NCBI RefSeq assembly: GCF_011766325.1
Contig: NZ_BLLG01000006.1
Location: 292,169 to 356,168, forward strand
Source of the DNA: Streptomyces pacificus
GTDB taxonomy: Bacteria > Actinomycetota > Actinomycetes > Streptomycetales > Streptomycetaceae
Length of the DNA stretch: 64,000 nucleotides
Reading direction: 5' to 3'
In this document: in pieces, positions 54,851 to 64,000 of the stretch
Position numbering within the stretch: position 1 is the first letter of the stretch
Layout: the number at the start of each line of letters is the position of its first letter
Program-made: the position numbers and the translations under genes
The notes under the pieces: model-generated
Databases searched by the model: none
What the model was told of the DNA's origin: nothing
The model's input: the letters and a program-made list of their open reading frames with translations, nothing else

Positions 54851-55729
54851 TTACTGGTTGCTCTCGACCGCGTGCCCGCCGAACTGGTTCCGCAGGGCAG
54901 CGATCATCTTCATCTGCGGGGAGTCGTCCTGGCGGGACGCGAACCGCGCGAACAGGGACGCGGTGATCGCCGGGAGCGGCACCGCGTGGTCGATCGCGGC
55001 TTCCACGGTCCACCGGCCCTCGCCCGAGTCCTGTGCATAGCCGCGGATCTTCTCCAGGTGCTCGTCGTCGTCCAGCGCGTTGACCGCGAGGTCGAGCAGC
55101 CAGGAGCGGATGACCGTGCCCTCCTGCCAGGACCGGAAGACCTCGCGCACATCGGTGACGGAGTCGGCCTTCTCCAGCAGCTCCCAGCCCTCGGCGTAGG
55201 CCTGCATCATGGCGTACTCGATGCCGTTGTGGACCATCTTCGCGAAGTGGCCGGCACCGACCTTGCCGGCGTGCACCGCGCCGTACTCGCCCGCGGGCTT
55301 CAGCGCGTCGAAGACCGGCTGGACCTTGGAGACGTCCTCCTTCGAGCCGCCGTACATGAGCGCATAGCCGTTCTCCAGGCCCCAGACCCCGCCCGAGACA
55401 CCGCAGTCGACGAACCCGACGCCCTTGATGCCCAGCTCGACGGCGTGCCTCTCGTCGTCCGTCCACCGGGAGTTGCCGCCGTCGACGACCACGTCACCGG
55501 GAGCCAGGAGCCCGGCCAGCTCATCGATGGTGGCCTGGGTCGCAGCGCCCGCGGGGACCATCACCCACACCACCCGCGGGCCCTCGAGCCCGCCCACAAG
55601 CGCCTCGAGGCTCGGGACGTCGGAGAGGTCCGGGTTGCGGTCGTAACCGATGACGGTGTGGCCTGCGCGGCGTATGCGCTCGCGCATGTTGCCGCCCATC
55701 TTGCCGAGGCCGACGAGACCGAGCTCCAT
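54851..55729 (-). CDS. gnd: 6-phosphogluconate dehydrogenase, decarboxylating
   Basis: A 292-residue enzyme of the short YqeC type. The NAD(P) fold opens with [12 protein letters not shown]; substrate and catalytic residues are in [24 protein letters not shown] and [15 protein letters not shown]. It oxidises 6-phosphogluconate to ribulose 5-phosphate in the pentose phosphate pathway. Its place between dnaN and recF is a known Streptomyces feature. Confidence 0.95.
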   Translation of the reverse strand: MELGLVGLGKMGGNMRERIRRAGHTVIGYDRNPDLSDVPSLEALVGGLEGPRVVWVMVPAGAATQATIDELAGLLAPGDVVVDGGNSRWTDDERHAVELGIKGVGFVDCGVSGGVWGLENGYALMYGGSKEDVSKVQPVFDALKPAGEYGAVHAGKVGAGHFAKMVHNGIEYAMMQAYAEGWELLEKADSVTDVREVFRSWQEGTVIRSWLLDLAVNALDDDEHLEKIRGYAQDSGEGRWTVEAAIDHAVPLPAITASLFARFASRQDDSPQMKMIAALRNQFGGHAVESNQ

Positions 55730-55898
55730 CAGAGAGAATCCTTACCGTGCGACGTTTCGTACCCGCGTCCGAGCCTACGCCGGGGCCCGGGCACACACCC
55801 GTGGGGTCGGGTGCTCATAAGCGCAGGCCGGACGGGGTCCGAGTGCCGGGTCGGCCCAAGGCCGTCCGGGGTCGTCCGGGATCCGACCGGGCCGGGAC

Positions 55899-57029
55899 TC
55901 AGCCGCTGAGGCGCACCGGCATGATCAGGTACTTGTACGCCTCGTCCGCCTCCGCGTCCACGGCGGGCTTCCCACTGAGCAGCGCGGGCTTGGTGGAGGT
56001 GGTGAAGGAGAGCTGTGCGACCGGGGCGTCGATGGCACTGAGCCCGTCCAGCAGGAACGTCGGATTGAAGGCGATCGAGATGTCGTCGCCCTCGAGCCTG
56101 GCGTCCACCCGCTCCACAGCCTGTGCATCGTCGCTGGAACCCGCTTCCAGGATCAGCACGCCCTGCTCGAAGCTGAGCCTGACCGGAGTGTTCCGCTCGG
56201 CGACCAGGGCGACGCGTTTGACGGCCTCGACGAACGGGGTGGTCTCGATCACGGCCACCGACAGGAACTCGGTGGGGAAGAGCGTGCGGTATTTCGGCAG
56301 GTCGCCCTCGAGCAGACGGGTGGTCGTCCGCCTGCCCGCACCCTCGAAGCCGATCAGGCCCTCACCGGCGCCGGAGCCGGACAGCGCCAGGGTGACGGTG
56401 TCCCCACTGGTCAGCGCCTTCGCCGTGTCGAGCAGGGTCTTGGCGGGCACCAGGGCGACCGCGGAGGTGTCGGGGGCCTCCGGCTTCCACAGGAACTCCC
56501 GGACCGCGAAGCGGTAGCGGTCGGTGGAGGCCAGGGTGACGGTGTCGCCCTCGATTTCGATGCGCACACCCGTGAGCACGGGGAGAGTGTCGTCCCGGCC
56601 GGCGGCGACGGCGACCTGGGCAGCGGCGGAGGCGAAGACCTCGCCGGGGACGGTGCCGGTCGCGGTGGGCATCTGGGGCAGTGCCGGGTACTCCTCCACG
56701 GGGAGGGTGTGCAGCGTGAAGCGGGAGGAACCGCAGACCACGGTCGCCCGCACACCGTCGGTGGAGATCTCCACCGGGCGGTTGGGGAGGGCGCGGCAGA
56801 TGTCGGCGAGCAGACGGCCGGAGACGAGCACCGTCCCGTCCTCCTCGACCTCCGCCTCGACCGAGACCCTCGCGGAGACCTCGTAGTCGAAGCTGGAGAA
56901 GCTGAGCACGCCGTCCTCGGCCTTCAGCAGAAGGCCCGCGAGGACGGGCGCCGGCGGACGTGCCGGGAGGCTCCGGGCCACCCACGCCACCGCCTCCGCG
57001 AGTACGTCGCGCTCCACCCGGATCTTCAC
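55899..57029 (-). CDS. dnaN: DNA polymerase III sliding clamp (beta)
   Basis: A 376-residue clamp. The GTG start gives VKIRVERDVLAEAVAWVA, and three topologically equal domains follow (SVEAEVEEDGTVLVSGRLLA; TLPVLTGVRIEIEGDTVTL; LEGDDISIAFNPTFLLDGL). It ends YKYLIMPVRLSG, the conserved P-V-R C-terminus. It encircles DNA and tethers polymerase III. The start lies next to oriC; an upstream in-frame extension lacks family likeness. Confidence 0.97.
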   Translation of the reverse strand: MKIRVERDVLAEAVAWVARSLPARPPAPVLAGLLLKAEDGVLSFSSFDYEVSARVSVEAEVEEDGTVLVSGRLLADICRALPNRPVEISTDGVRATVVCGSSRFTLHTLPVEEYPALPQMPTATGTVPGEVFASAAAQVAVAAGRDDTLPVLTGVRIEIEGDTVTLASTDRYRFAVREFLWKPEAPDTSAVALVPAKTLLDTAKALTSGDTVTLALSGSGAGEGLIGFEGAGRRTTTRLLEGDLPKYRTLFPTEFLSVAVIETTPFVEAVKRVALVAERNTPVRLSFEQGVLILEAGSSDDAQAVERVDARLEGDDISIAFNPTFLLDGLSAIDAPVAQLSFTTSTKPALLSGKPAVDAEADEAYKYLIMPVRLSG

Positions 57030-57189
57030 CGGAACCGCCTCCTGCTGTTGCTCGCTCGCCCTGCCGGCCTTCGTCGGCACGCGGCACCCCGATCGGGGTG
57101 GGGGCCGATGCCGGAGAACAGTCTGACGCACGGCGCCGACACTCGGCACGGCTCGGGGTCAAGTCGAGAGGGGAGGCCTCGGAGGCACT

Positions 57190-57770
57190 GATCCCGAGTT
57201 GTGCACAGGCCCTTCTTCGAAACGAGTTCCCCGGTATCTCTAGGTGGGAGTAGTAGTAGGGCCTGTGGAAACCGTGGAAAACCTCGTTTATGCAGGTCAA
57301 CAGATGAATTTTGTCCACGGGCCCTGTGGGTGGGACCGGTGGACAACCAGGGCTCACTGTGGACACCGGAAAGTTCTGCACACCCCGTACACAGGCCGCG
57401 GGGACTTCTCCCCAGCGCCGTCCCCAGCTTTACCCAGGTTGCCCACAGCCCAACCCGACACCTTGATGTGATGCCTTTCACTCGGTTCAGTGAGCTCGGG
57501 CGTTTCGTTGCCGAACAGTGGACAGGCGTGTGGAGAAGCTGTGGGCAACTAGGCCGAGCCTGTGGGCAGGGTGGGGACAACGCTGGCCGCGCCCTAGGGA
57601 GCGGCCCTGTATCCACAGCCTGTGGATTACGGTTTGCCACAAATCCACATCCAGCTGACCAGGTATGACCATGCTGAAGCCGCCCCTGCTGTGGATGCGA
57701 TCTGGACAACTCACAAGTCCCCAGGCTGTGGACGGAGGGTGCGTCCCTGATCTGTGGAGAACAGCCTTGC
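57190..57770. other. oriC: Chromosomal replication origin oriC
   Basis: The dnaN-dnaA gap holds about eighteen DnaA-box-like sites in both directions, mostly variants of TTGTCCACA. Plus-strand examples lie near 57,199, 57,311, 57,439, 57,609 and 57,643; reverse examples lie near 57,263, 57,339, 57,358, 57,518, 57,540, 57,620, 57,690, 57,727 and 57,753. This density is typical of Streptomyces oriC. No gene lies in 57,030-58,192, and nothing further is recognised in 57,771-58,192. Confidence 0.93.
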
Positions 57771-58192
57771 TGCGGCGACTATTCGAACAGCGCAGAGGCA
57801 CCCCTGAGCCGTGGCGTGATGGAGGTCGGCAGGGCGAGAGCGGGAGGGACGTGAGGCTGGGAGGGGCAAGACGGGCGTGATGGGCGTGAGGACAGTGAGA
57901 AGAGAAGAGGAAGAGGAGATGGCGAGGCGGCGCGCCCCCGGGGGCAGGTGCGCAGGCAAGCCGGGAGGCGGCCGTCCCGGAGGTGTCCGCACGATCGCCG
58001 TACTCCGACCTGGGCAGTCCGGATGCGCGACCGGCGCCGCTGCACGGCGAGCAGGCTGTGCTGGTCGCCGGCTGGCGGGGTCGGGGCCTGCGCTGTCGAT
58101 TCAGCCGCGGATCGAGCTGTGCGCGCCGTGCGCAGTCACCCCAGCGTCCCGGGCCCGCCATGTGCGGTGTATGCGGCGCGTACCGACCGGAC

Positions 58193-59986
58193 TCAGCCGT
58201 TCTTGATCCGGTTGGTGAGCTCGGTGACCTGGTTGTAGATGGAGCGCCGCTCGGCCATCAGCGCGCGGATCTTGCGGTCCGCGTGCATCACCGTGGTGTG
58301 GTCCCGCCCCCCGAACTGCGCACCGATCTTCGGCAGCGACAGATCCGTGAGCTCCCGGCACAGGTACATGGCGATCTGGCGCGCGGTGACCAGGACGCGG
58401 CTGCGTGAGGACCCGCAGAGGTCCTCCACCGTCAGCCCGAAGTAGTCCGCGGTGGCTGCCATGATCGCGCTCGCGGTGATCTCCGGGGCGGTGTCCTCCC
58501 CGCCCGGGATGAGGTCCTTGAGCACGATCTCGGTGAGTCCCAGGTCCACCGGCTGACGATTCAGGCTCGCGAACGCGGTGACCCTGATGAGCGCGCCCTC
58601 CAGCTCGCGGATGTTCCGGGAGATCCGCGACGCGATGAACTCCAGCACCTCCGGGGGCGCGTTGAGCTGCTCCTGCACCGCCTTCTTGCGCAGGATCGCG
58701 ATGCGCGTCTCCAGTTCCGGCGGCTGCACATCGGTGGTGAGCCCCCACTCGAAGCGGTTCCGCAGCCGGTCCTCCAGGGTCACCAGCTGCTTCGGCGGCC
58801 GGTCGGAGGACAGCACGATCTGCTTGTTGGCGTTGTGGAGCGTGTTGAAGGTGTGGAAGAACTCCTCCTGCGTGGACTCCTTGCTCGCGAGGAACTGGAT
58901 GTCGTCGACCAGCAGGATGTCCACATCGCGGTAGCGCTTGCGGAAGGCGTCGCCCTTGCCGTCGCGGATGGAGTTGATGAACTCGTTGGTGAACTCCTCC
59001 GAGCTCACGTATCGCACCCGGGTGCCGGGGTAGAGACTGCGCGCGTAGTGCCCGATGGCATGCAGCAGATGCGTCTTGCCGAGTCCTGACTCCCCGTAGA
59101 TGAAGAGCGGGTTGTAGGCCTTGGCGGGGGCCTCGGCCACGGCGACCGCGGCCGCGTGGGCGAAGCGGTTGGACGCGCCGATGACGAAGGTGTCGAAGAG
59201 GTACTTGGGGTTCAGCCTGGCGTGCGGCTCCCCTGGGCCCGGAGCCGGGGCGGGCTGTGCGCCGAGGGGCCCGGGGGCGCCGCCGGGCCGTCCCGGCTCC
59301 GGGCCCAGGGGAGCTCCGGGCCCAGGGGAGCCGTGCCGTGTGGTCCCGGGATCCGGGGCGCCCGGACGGTCGGGGCGCTGGTGGTCGTACTGTCCGTGGT
59401 CGGGCAGGGGCGAGCGGTAGTCGTGCTGCGGCTGCCGGGGGCGGGTCGTGGCGTAGGGGTCGCGCTCCTGGAACCCGCCGAGCCGCGTCTGCTGCCAGGA
59501 CAGGTCCTCCTGGGCGCGCGGCCAGGCGCCGGGCTCGGGGCGCTGCTGCTGGTACCCGGGGTAGGCGGGGCGGACGCTCGGCAGCCCGTCGTCTCCTCCG
59601 GACCGATGGCCGTACCCGTCATAGGTGTCACCATGGCGCGGCTCGTCGTGCTGCGCACCCGGGTAGCGGGGAGGCTGCTGCACGGGCGGTGCCGGCGCGG
59701 TGGCGGGCTCGGGAGAGGAGTCGTCCACGGTGATGGCGATCCGGATCGGGCGGCCGCACTCACGGCTGAGGGCGTCGCTGATCAGCGGTGCCAGCCGCCC
59801 CTCGAGAACGCGCTTGCCCCATTCGTTGGGAACGGCGAGGAGTGCCGTGTCGGCTACCAGTGCCAGTGGCTGGCAGCGCTCGACCCACTGCTTGTCCTTG
59901 GGCTCGATGCCCTGCTGGCCTTCTCCGAGGAGTTGTTCCAGCACGCGTGGCCACACTGCGGCAAGATCGGCAGGTACGTCAGCCAC
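58193..59986 (-). CDS. dnaA: Chromosomal replication initiator DnaA
   Basis: A 597-residue initiator. Domain I begins [20 protein letters not shown]; a long disordered, P/G/Q-rich linker (about residues 95-255) is typical of Streptomyces. The AAA+ domain has Walker A GESGLGKT (K304) and Walker B VDDIQF (D361, D362); domain IV ends with the DNA-binding signature [19 protein letters not shown]. It melts oriC and recruits DnaB. The GTG matches the family N-terminus; 35 extra upstream codons lack likeness. Confidence 0.98.
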   Translation of the reverse strand: MADVPADLAAVWPRVLEQLLGEGQQGIEPKDKQWVERCQPLALVADTALLAVPNEWGKRVLEGRLAPLISDALSRECGRPIRIAITVDDSSPEPATAPAPPVQQPPRYPGAQHDEPRHGDTYDGYGHRSGGDDGLPSVRPAYPGYQQQRPEPGAWPRAQEDLSWQQTRLGGFQERDPYATTRPRQPQHDYRSPLPDHGQYDHQRPDRPGAPDPGTTRHGSPGPGAPLGPEPGRPGGAPGPLGAQPAPAPGPGEPHARLNPKYLFDTFVIGASNRFAHAAAVAVAEAPAKAYNPLFIYGESGLGKTHLLHAIGHYARSLYPGTRVRYVSSEEFTNEFINSIRDGKGDAFRKRYRDVDILLVDDIQFLASKESTQEEFFHTFNTLHNANKQIVLSSDRPPKQLVTLEDRLRNRFEWGLTTDVQPPELETRIAILRKKAVQEQLNAPPEVLEFIASRISRNIRELEGALIRVTAFASLNRQPVDLGLTEIVLKDLIPGGEDTAPEITASAIMAATADYFGLTVEDLCGSSRSRVLVTARQIAMYLCRELTDLSLPKIGAQFGGRDHTTVMHADRKIRALMAERRSIYNQVTELTNRIKNG

Positions 59987-60067
59987 AAGGCACGCTCTCT
60001 CACAGGTCCCACGAGTGTGTGGTTCTCGGGACGGGTCGGTCAGGCCCGGCAGGCGGGTGGGGAAGGA

Positions 60068-60121
60068 ACTCAGGCAACTCAGGCAACTCAAGCGACTCGG
60101 GCGACTCGGGCGACTCGGAGA
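60068..60121. repeat. Six-copy 9-bp tandem repeat in the dnaA leader region
   Basis: ACTCAGGCA, ACTCAGGCA, ACTCAAGCG, ACTCGGGCG, ACTCGGGCG and ACTCGGAGA run head to tail, 82-135 bases upstream of the dnaA start. They lie in the likely untranslated leader or promoter-proximal part. Confidence 0.8.
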
Positions 60122-60195
60122 ACTGAAGGAACGCAGAGAGCTCGGAGAACTCGAGTCCAGTCACGGTAGTCAGGGCGGCCGGTGCGGTTCAAGTC

Positions 60196-60216
60196 GTTGT
60201 CCACAGCCTGTGTACA
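60196..60216. promoter_or_regulatory. Inverted pair of DnaA boxes in the dnaA promoter region
   Basis: A perfect TTGTCCACA and a facing TGTGTACAG, three bases apart, lie about 210 bases upstream of dnaA. Streptomyces dnaA is known to be autoregulated through two close boxes. The 59,987-60,449 stretch has no gene; rpmH promoters must lie to its right. Confidence 0.75.
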
Positions 60217-60449
60217 GTCGGTGCCGCAGTGACCCTGGTTTGACTGGATGGCGTAGCCGCGCGTACCGTGACCAGGTCGAGTTGTCGATGGCTGCTGCCG
60301 CCTGCCTCCGATGGGCAAAGATCACTATCAGTGGACCACGATCGGTGATCGTGAAGCGGTGCACTCGGGCGTATTGCGAGCTACTCGTGGGCGCACGGTG
60401 ACAGCCAGGCGATGCCCCGCCACCCACACATCATTTCTGGAGTCCCCGA

Positions 60450-60587
60450 GTGAGCAAGCGCACCTTCCAGCCGAACAACCGTCGTCGCGCGAAGACCCAC
60501 GGCTTCAGGCTGCGGATGCGTACCCGTGCCGGCCGCGCGATTCTCGCGTCCCGCCGCACCAAGGGTCGCGCCCGTCTGTCCGCCTGA
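60450..60587 (+). CDS. rpmH: 50S ribosomal protein L34
   Basis: A 45-residue, very basic ribosomal protein: [20 protein letters not shown], then [20 protein letters not shown]. It has the standard length and starts at GTG behind CTGGAG. It opens the rpmH-rnpA-yidD-yidC-jag-rsmG cluster, divergent from dnaA. Confidence 0.97.
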   Translation: MSKRTFQPNNRRRAKTHGFRLRMRTRAGRAILASRRTKGRARLSA

Positions 60588-60607
60588 TCTGCAGCACAGG
60601 TCATGAC

Positions 60608-60979
60608 GTGCTGCCTACCGACAATCGGCTGAGGCGGCGCGAGGACTTCGCGACCGCGGTACGCCGGGGACGCCGGGCCGGACGCCCGCTTCTCGTCGTC
60701 CATCTACGCAGCGGTTCAACGGACCCGCACGCGTCTGGGGAGAGCGCTCCCCCGACACGTGCGGGTTTCGTCGTGAGCAAGGCGGTGGGTGGTGCGGTCG
60801 TGCGGAACCAGGTGAAGCGGCGGCTTCGCCACCTGATACGCGAACGACTGTCCGAGCTCCCCCCCGGTAGCCTGGTGGTCGTACGGGCGCTGCCCGGAGC
60901 GGGCGACGCCGACCATGCACATCTGGCCCGAGACCTGGACGCCGCTCTCCAGCGGCTGCAGGGAAGGGGCGCGCGATGA
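60608..60979 (+). CDS. rnpA: Ribonuclease P protein component
   Basis: A 123-residue protein that assists the RNase P RNA in trimming tRNA 5' ends. The family RNR motif is seen as [17 protein letters not shown], preceded by [13 protein letters not shown] at [13 protein letters not shown] is the family start; an open extension upstream runs through rpmH in another frame and is not used. Confidence 0.95.
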   Translation: MLPTDNRLRRREDFATAVRRGRRAGRPLLVVHLRSGSTDPHASGESAPPTRAGFVVSKAVGGAVVRNQVKRRLRHLIRERLSELPPGSLVVVRALPGAGDADHAHLARDLDAALQRLQGRGAR

Positions 60980-61302
60980 AGTATCCGCTGCTGGCTCTGA
61001 TCAAGCTGTACCAGTGGACGATCAGCCCTCTGCTGGGACCCGTCTGCCGGTACTACCCGTCGTGCTCCCACTACGGGTACACCGCGATCGACCGGCACGG
61101 TGCTGTGAAAGGTACGGCGCTGACTGCCTGGCGCATCCTGCGGTGCAACCCGTGGTCGCCCGGCGGTGTGGACCACGTCCCTCCCCGTAAACGACCACGT
61201 TGGCACGAGCTGCTGCGCGACCATCTGCGCGGTGGCAAGGGCGGGCACCCCCCTGAGACCAGCCCGGCCGCAGAGACCTCGCCCCATGCTCAAGGAGCCT
61301 GA
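60976..61302 (+). CDS. yidD: Membrane protein insertion efficiency factor YidD
   Basis: A 108-residue protein with the YidD core [37 protein letters not shown] and [19 protein letters not shown]. It assists YidC-dependent insertion of membrane proteins. ATGA overlap with rnpA; the last 30 residues are an unconserved tail. Confidence 0.95.
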   Translation: MKYPLLALIKLYQWTISPLLGPVCRYYPSCSHYGYTAIDRHGAVKGTALTAWRILRCNPWSPGGVDHVPPRKRPRWHELLRDHLRGGKGGHPPETSPAAETSPHAQGA

Positions 61303-61305
61303 TTA

Positions 61306-62544
61306 GTGGACACGATTGCCAGTCTCTTCAGCTTTATCACCACACCCGTCTCCTGGATCATCGTCCAGTTCCACAAGCTGTACGGTGCGCTCTTCGGGCC
61401 GGACACGGGCTGGGCATGGGGACTGTCCATCGTCTCCCTGGTGGTGGTCATCCGTATCTGTCTGATCCCGCTCTTCGTGAAGCAGATCAAGTCGATGCGG
61501 AACATGCAGGCGCTCCAGCCCAAAATGAAGGCGATCCAGGAGCGCTACAAGAACGACCGCCAGCGTCAGTCCGAAGAGATGATGAAGCTGTACAAGGACA
61601 CGGGCACCAACCCGCTGTCCTCGTGCCTTCCGATCCTGGCGCAGTCGCCGTTCTTCTTCGCGCTCTACCATGTGCTGAGCAAGATCGCCTCGGGTGACAC
61701 GATCGGTGTCCTCAACCAGCAGCTGGTGGACAGCGCGCGTGAGGCACGCATCTTCGGAGCTCCGATCGCGGCCACGTTCATGGACGCCGACAAGGCCGCG
61801 GCGCTGGGCGCCTCCGTGACCGATGTCCGCGTCGTCACCGCGGTCATGATCATCCTGATGTCGGCGTCGCAGTTCTTCACGCAGCGCCAGCTGATGCAGA
61901 AGAACGTCGACCTCACGGTCAAGACGCCGTACATGCAGCAGCAGAAGATGCTGATGTACATCTTCCCGCTCATCTTCGCCGTGACGGGCATCCACTTCCC
62001 CGTCGGTGTTCTGGTCTACTGGCTGACCACCAATGTGTGGACCATGGGCCAGCAGATGTACGTGATCAACCAGAACCCCACCCCTGGCTCCAAGGCGCAG
62101 GACAGCTATCTGCAGCGGCTGCTGAAAAGCGTCACGGCTCACAGTGAGGTGCGCGGGCGCCGCAGGCGGATGGTGGTCCAGGCCATCGTCGCCAAGGGAA
62201 CCGACCGCAACGAGAACGAGCGCCGGTTTGTCGCAGGGCTGGCCAAGGCGGGCTTCGCCGCGCAGGCGGACGGCTCCGTGATCAAGAGCGACACGGTCGC
62301 GGTGGACGCCGACGGCGGTTCCGCGGGGCGCCGGCAGCAGCCCAAGCGCCAGAGCAAGGCCCAGCGCCAGTCGGGCGGCGCTCATCAGACCGGTGCGGTC
62401 AAGCCTTCGCTGGAGAAGGAGGCCGCGCCGAAGGACAGTGTCCCCAAGCCGGCGGGGAGCACATCCCCCGCTTCTCCCCGTCAAGCCAAGTCCGGACAAC
62501 GCAAGGGCTCGCAGCGGCCCAAGCACCCCTCGTCCAAGAAGTAA
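61306..62544 (+). CDS. yidC: Membrane protein insertase YidC
   Basis: A 412-residue Oxa1-family insertase. Five membrane helices are visible, beginning at [17 protein letters not shown] and [20 protein letters not shown], with [20 protein letters not shown] as the conserved third region and [20 protein letters not shown] near the end; the second helix start carries the hydrophilic-groove arginine (R in VVVIRICL). The last 120 residues are a basic, disordered tail. It inserts proteins with or without SecYEG. Confidence 0.96.
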   Translation: MDTIASLFSFITTPVSWIIVQFHKLYGALFGPDTGWAWGLSIVSLVVVIRICLIPLFVKQIKSMRNMQALQPKMKAIQERYKNDRQRQSEEMMKLYKDTGTNPLSSCLPILAQSPFFFALYHVLSKIASGDTIGVLNQQLVDSAREARIFGAPIAATFMDADKAAALGASVTDVRVVTAVMIILMSASQFFTQRQLMQKNVDLTVKTPYMQQQKMLMYIFPLIFAVTGIHFPVGVLVYWLTTNVWTMGQQMYVINQNPTPGSKAQDSYLQRLLKSVTAHSEVRGRRRRMVVQAIVAKGTDRNENERRFVAGLAKAGFAAQADGSVIKSDTVAVDADGGSAGRRQQPKRQSKAQRQSGGAHQTGAVKPSLEKEAAPKDSVPKPAGSTSPASPRQAKSGQRKGSQRPKHPSSKK

Positions 62545-62558
62545 GAAGGAGTCCATCC

Positions 62559-63068
62559 GTGACGGAAGGCACCACCTCCGCCGCCGAGGGTGGCGACACC
62601 CTGACCCGCCTGGAGCAGGAGGGCGAGATCGCCGCTGACTACCTCGAGGGTCTGCTCGACATCGCCGATCTCGACGGCGACCTCGACATGGATGTCGAAG
62701 CGGACCGGGCCTCGGTATCGATCATCAGTGACACGGGCAGCCGTGACCTGCAGAAGCTCGTGGGCCGCGAGGGCGAGGTGCTGGAGGCTCTCCAGGAGCT
62801 GACCCGGCTCGCCGTCCACCGCGAGACCGGGGACCGCAGCCGGCTGATGCTGGACATCGCGGGCTATCGAGCCACGAAGCGGGCCGAGCTCGCGGAGCTC
62901 GGGGCCAAGGCGGCTGCCGAGGTCAAGAGCACGGGCGGGCCCGTGAAGCTGAAGCCCATGACCCCGTTCGAGCGGAAGGTCGTTCACGACGCGGTCGCGG
63001 CCGCCGGCCTGCGCAGTGAGTCCGAGGGCGAGGAGCCGGGGCGCTTCGTCGTCGTTCTTCCTGCCTGA
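62559..63068 (+). CDS. jag: Jag/KhpB RNA-binding protein
   Basis: A 169-residue protein with a KH domain (ISDTGSRDLQKLVGREGEVL) and a C-terminal R3H domain (RSRLMLDIAGYRATKRAELA, MTPFERKVVHDAV). It binds RNA; KhpB proteins affect cell division in other Gram-positives. The N-terminal Jag domain is replaced by a short acidic region, as usual in actinobacteria. Confidence 0.93.
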   Translation: MTEGTTSAAEGGDTLTRLEQEGEIAADYLEGLLDIADLDGDLDMDVEADRASVSIISDTGSRDLQKLVGREGEVLEALQELTRLAVHRETGDRSRLMLDIAGYRATKRAELAELGAKAAAEVKSTGGPVKLKPMTPFERKVVHDAVAAAGLRSESEGEEPGRFVVVLPA

Positions 63069-63083
63069 TCGCACAGCAGCCAT

Positions 63084-63117
63084 CGGCCCCGTCTGTTCGC
63101 AGGCGGGGCCGAGTTTT
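63084..63117 (+). terminator. Terminator after jag
   Basis: CGGCCCCGTCTG pairs with CAGGCGGGGCCG over TTCG (one G-T pair) and is followed by AGTTTT, a textbook intrinsic terminator between jag and rsmG. Confidence 0.85.
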
Positions 63118-63171
63118 GTCAGCCTGATACATCGGCACCACAGCGCGGTGCGGTACGGAAGGACGGTTCCG

Positions 63172-63879
63172 GTGACGGAGGCAGCAGAGCTCCCCCAGGC
63201 GCCAGAAGAGGCGCGGACGGTGTTCGGTGAGTTCTTTCCCGAGGCGGTCAGGTATGCGGAGTTGCTTGCGGATGTGGGAGTCAAGCGCGGGCTGATCGGC
63301 CCCCGTGAGGTTCCGCGGCTGTGGGAGCGGCATGTGCTGAACTGCGCCGTGCTCTCCGAGGTGGTTCCGCAGGGGGTCACGGTGTGCGACGTGGGCTCAG
63401 GCGCGGGACTGCCGGGCATTCCGCTGTCCCTCGTCCGGCCCGATCTCAAGATCACTCTGCTGGAGCCGCTGCTGCGTCGTACGAACTTTCTTCAGGAAGT
63501 CGTAGAGCTGCTGGGCCTGGACCATGTCGTGGTGGTGCGCGGGCGGGCCGAGGAAGTGCTCGGCAAGCTACCGGCCGTGCATGTGGTCACCGCGCGAGCC
63601 GTCGCACCACTGGATCGGCTTGCCGGATGGGGAGTGCCGCTGCTCCGGCCCTATGGGGAAATGCTTGCTCTCAAAGGCGACACCGCCCAGGAGGAGCTCG
63701 ACGGGGCCCGGGCGGCACTCAGCAAGCTCGGTGTCGTGGAGACCACGGTGCTCCAGGTCGGAGAGGGAGTGGTCGACCCCATGTCCACGGTGGTCCGTGT
63801 GGAGGTCGGGGAGAGCCCAGGCGGGGTGCGGTTCGCCGCGAAAAGAGCCAAGGCCGCCCGCGCTCGCCGTCGCCGCTAG
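63172..63879 (+). CDS. rsmG: 16S rRNA (guanine-N7) methyltransferase RsmG
   Basis: A 235-residue S-adenosylmethionine enzyme that methylates G527 of 16S rRNA; loss gives low-level streptomycin resistance and changes antibiotic output in Streptomyces. The SAM motif is CDVGSGAGLPGIPL, with VVRGRAEEVL and VTARAVAPLDRL further on. The GTG has GGAAGGACGG upstream. Its stop codon lies within a CTAG at the edge of the following insertion-sequence-like DNA. Confidence 0.95.
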   Translation: MTEAAELPQAPEEARTVFGEFFPEAVRYAELLADVGVKRGLIGPREVPRLWERHVLNCAVLSEVVPQGVTVCDVGSGAGLPGIPLSLVRPDLKITLLEPLLRRTNFLQEVVELLGLDHVVVVRGRAEEVLGKLPAVHVVTARAVAPLDRLAGWGVPLLRPYGEMLALKGDTAQEELDGARAALSKLGVVETTVLQVGEGVVDPMSTVVRVEVGESPGGVRFAAKRAKAARARRRR

Positions 63880-64000
63880 GGCCTGTTCCAGGTTCGGATC
63901 ATAGGTTTGGGGATTCGCCGGTGCCGGGCGGCCTGGTTCTGGTAGTTGTCGAGGATGGCGCGTGGTGATCTCTCGGATGGCGAGTGGGGGTTGGTCGAGC
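63880..64000 (+). mobile_element. Left end of an IS5-family-like insertion sequence (truncated by window)
   Basis: The sequence changes character right after rsmG: GGCCTGTTCCAGGTTCGGA could be the terminal repeat, and a transposase-like frame begins 75 bases in. CTAG at the junction resembles the target preferred by some IS5-family groups. The other end is not visible, so the family and borders are tentative. Confidence 0.55.
63955..64000 (+). CDS. Transposase N-terminus (partial)
   Basis: Only the first 15 residues are in the window: MARGDLSDGEWGLVE. This closely follows the usual start of IS5-family transposases in Streptomyces (MxRxxLTDxxWxxLxPLLP type). GAGG stands directly before the ATG. 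The rest lies beyond the right edge. Confidence 0.6.
   Translation, partial: MARGDLSDGEWGLVE

Noticed and set aside
57201..57668. Open frames within the dnaN-dnaA gap
   Set aside because: They are by-products of clustered DnaA boxes; no ribosome sites, no GC3 bias, and the region is oriC.

Overview
The window is Streptomyces-type chromosome: very high GC with a strong third-position GC bias, many GTG and TTG starts, the gene order rsmG-jag-yidC-yidD-rnpA-rpmH-dnaA-oriC-dnaN-gnd-recF-DUF721-gyrB-gyrA-DUF3566-tRNA-Ile, an origin with many TTGTCCACA-like DnaA boxes, and a LAxTG sortase signal. The genus is inferred from this order and style; the species cannot be told.

Positions 1 to about 46,420 are a prophage that lies directly 3' of tRNA-Ile(GAT) and only about 12 kb from oriC. 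Its left end, with any integrase and excisionase, is outside the window. From left to right it holds: (a) 40-14,649, a tightly overlapped early operon with a Sak4-like ATPase, a UvrD-type helicase, a WhiB-like regulator, a YfdQ/DUF2303 protein, a replication initiator whose own coding sequence carries a seven-copy iteron array, a probable helicase loader, several small zinc-binding proteins, SSB and an Rv2179c-like exonuclease, closed by a bidirectional hairpin; (b) 14,713-16,042, an opposite-strand block with a LAxTG-anchored Excalibur protein and a small HTH repressor next to an 18-bp palindrome lying across divergent promoter elements; (c) 16,143-20,227, small proteins followed by a cassette of membrane proteins with HTH-like tails; (d) 20,228-21,743, a nested-hairpin element and two lipoproteins; (e) 21,812-41,054, the packaging, head and tail genes of a long-tailed phage, including a canonical G GGA AAA -1 frameshift in the tail chaperone; (f) 41,122-42,828, lysis genes; (g) 42,920-45,881, accessory genes: a DUF6879 plus HTH-DUF5753 pair flanked by matching GCAATC-N4-GCAATC repeats, small zinc-ribbon proteins, and an Xre repressor with its own palindrome.

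The early module should start replication at the iterons, load the host helicase and coat or anneal single strands. The late module packages DNA through a PBSX-like terminase into a portal/scaffold head and a flexible tail. Amidase and holin release it. The accessory blocks look like lysogenic-conversion cargo.

From 46,422 on lies the host core: tRNA-Ile, a DUF3566 membrane protein, gyrA, gyrB, a DUF721 protein, recF, gnd, dnaN, oriC and dnaA on the minus strand, then rpmH, rnpA, yidD, yidC, jag and rsmG on the plus strand. Where parA would be expected after rsmG, the last 120 bases instead look like the start of an IS5-type insertion sequence whose transposase begins at 63,955.
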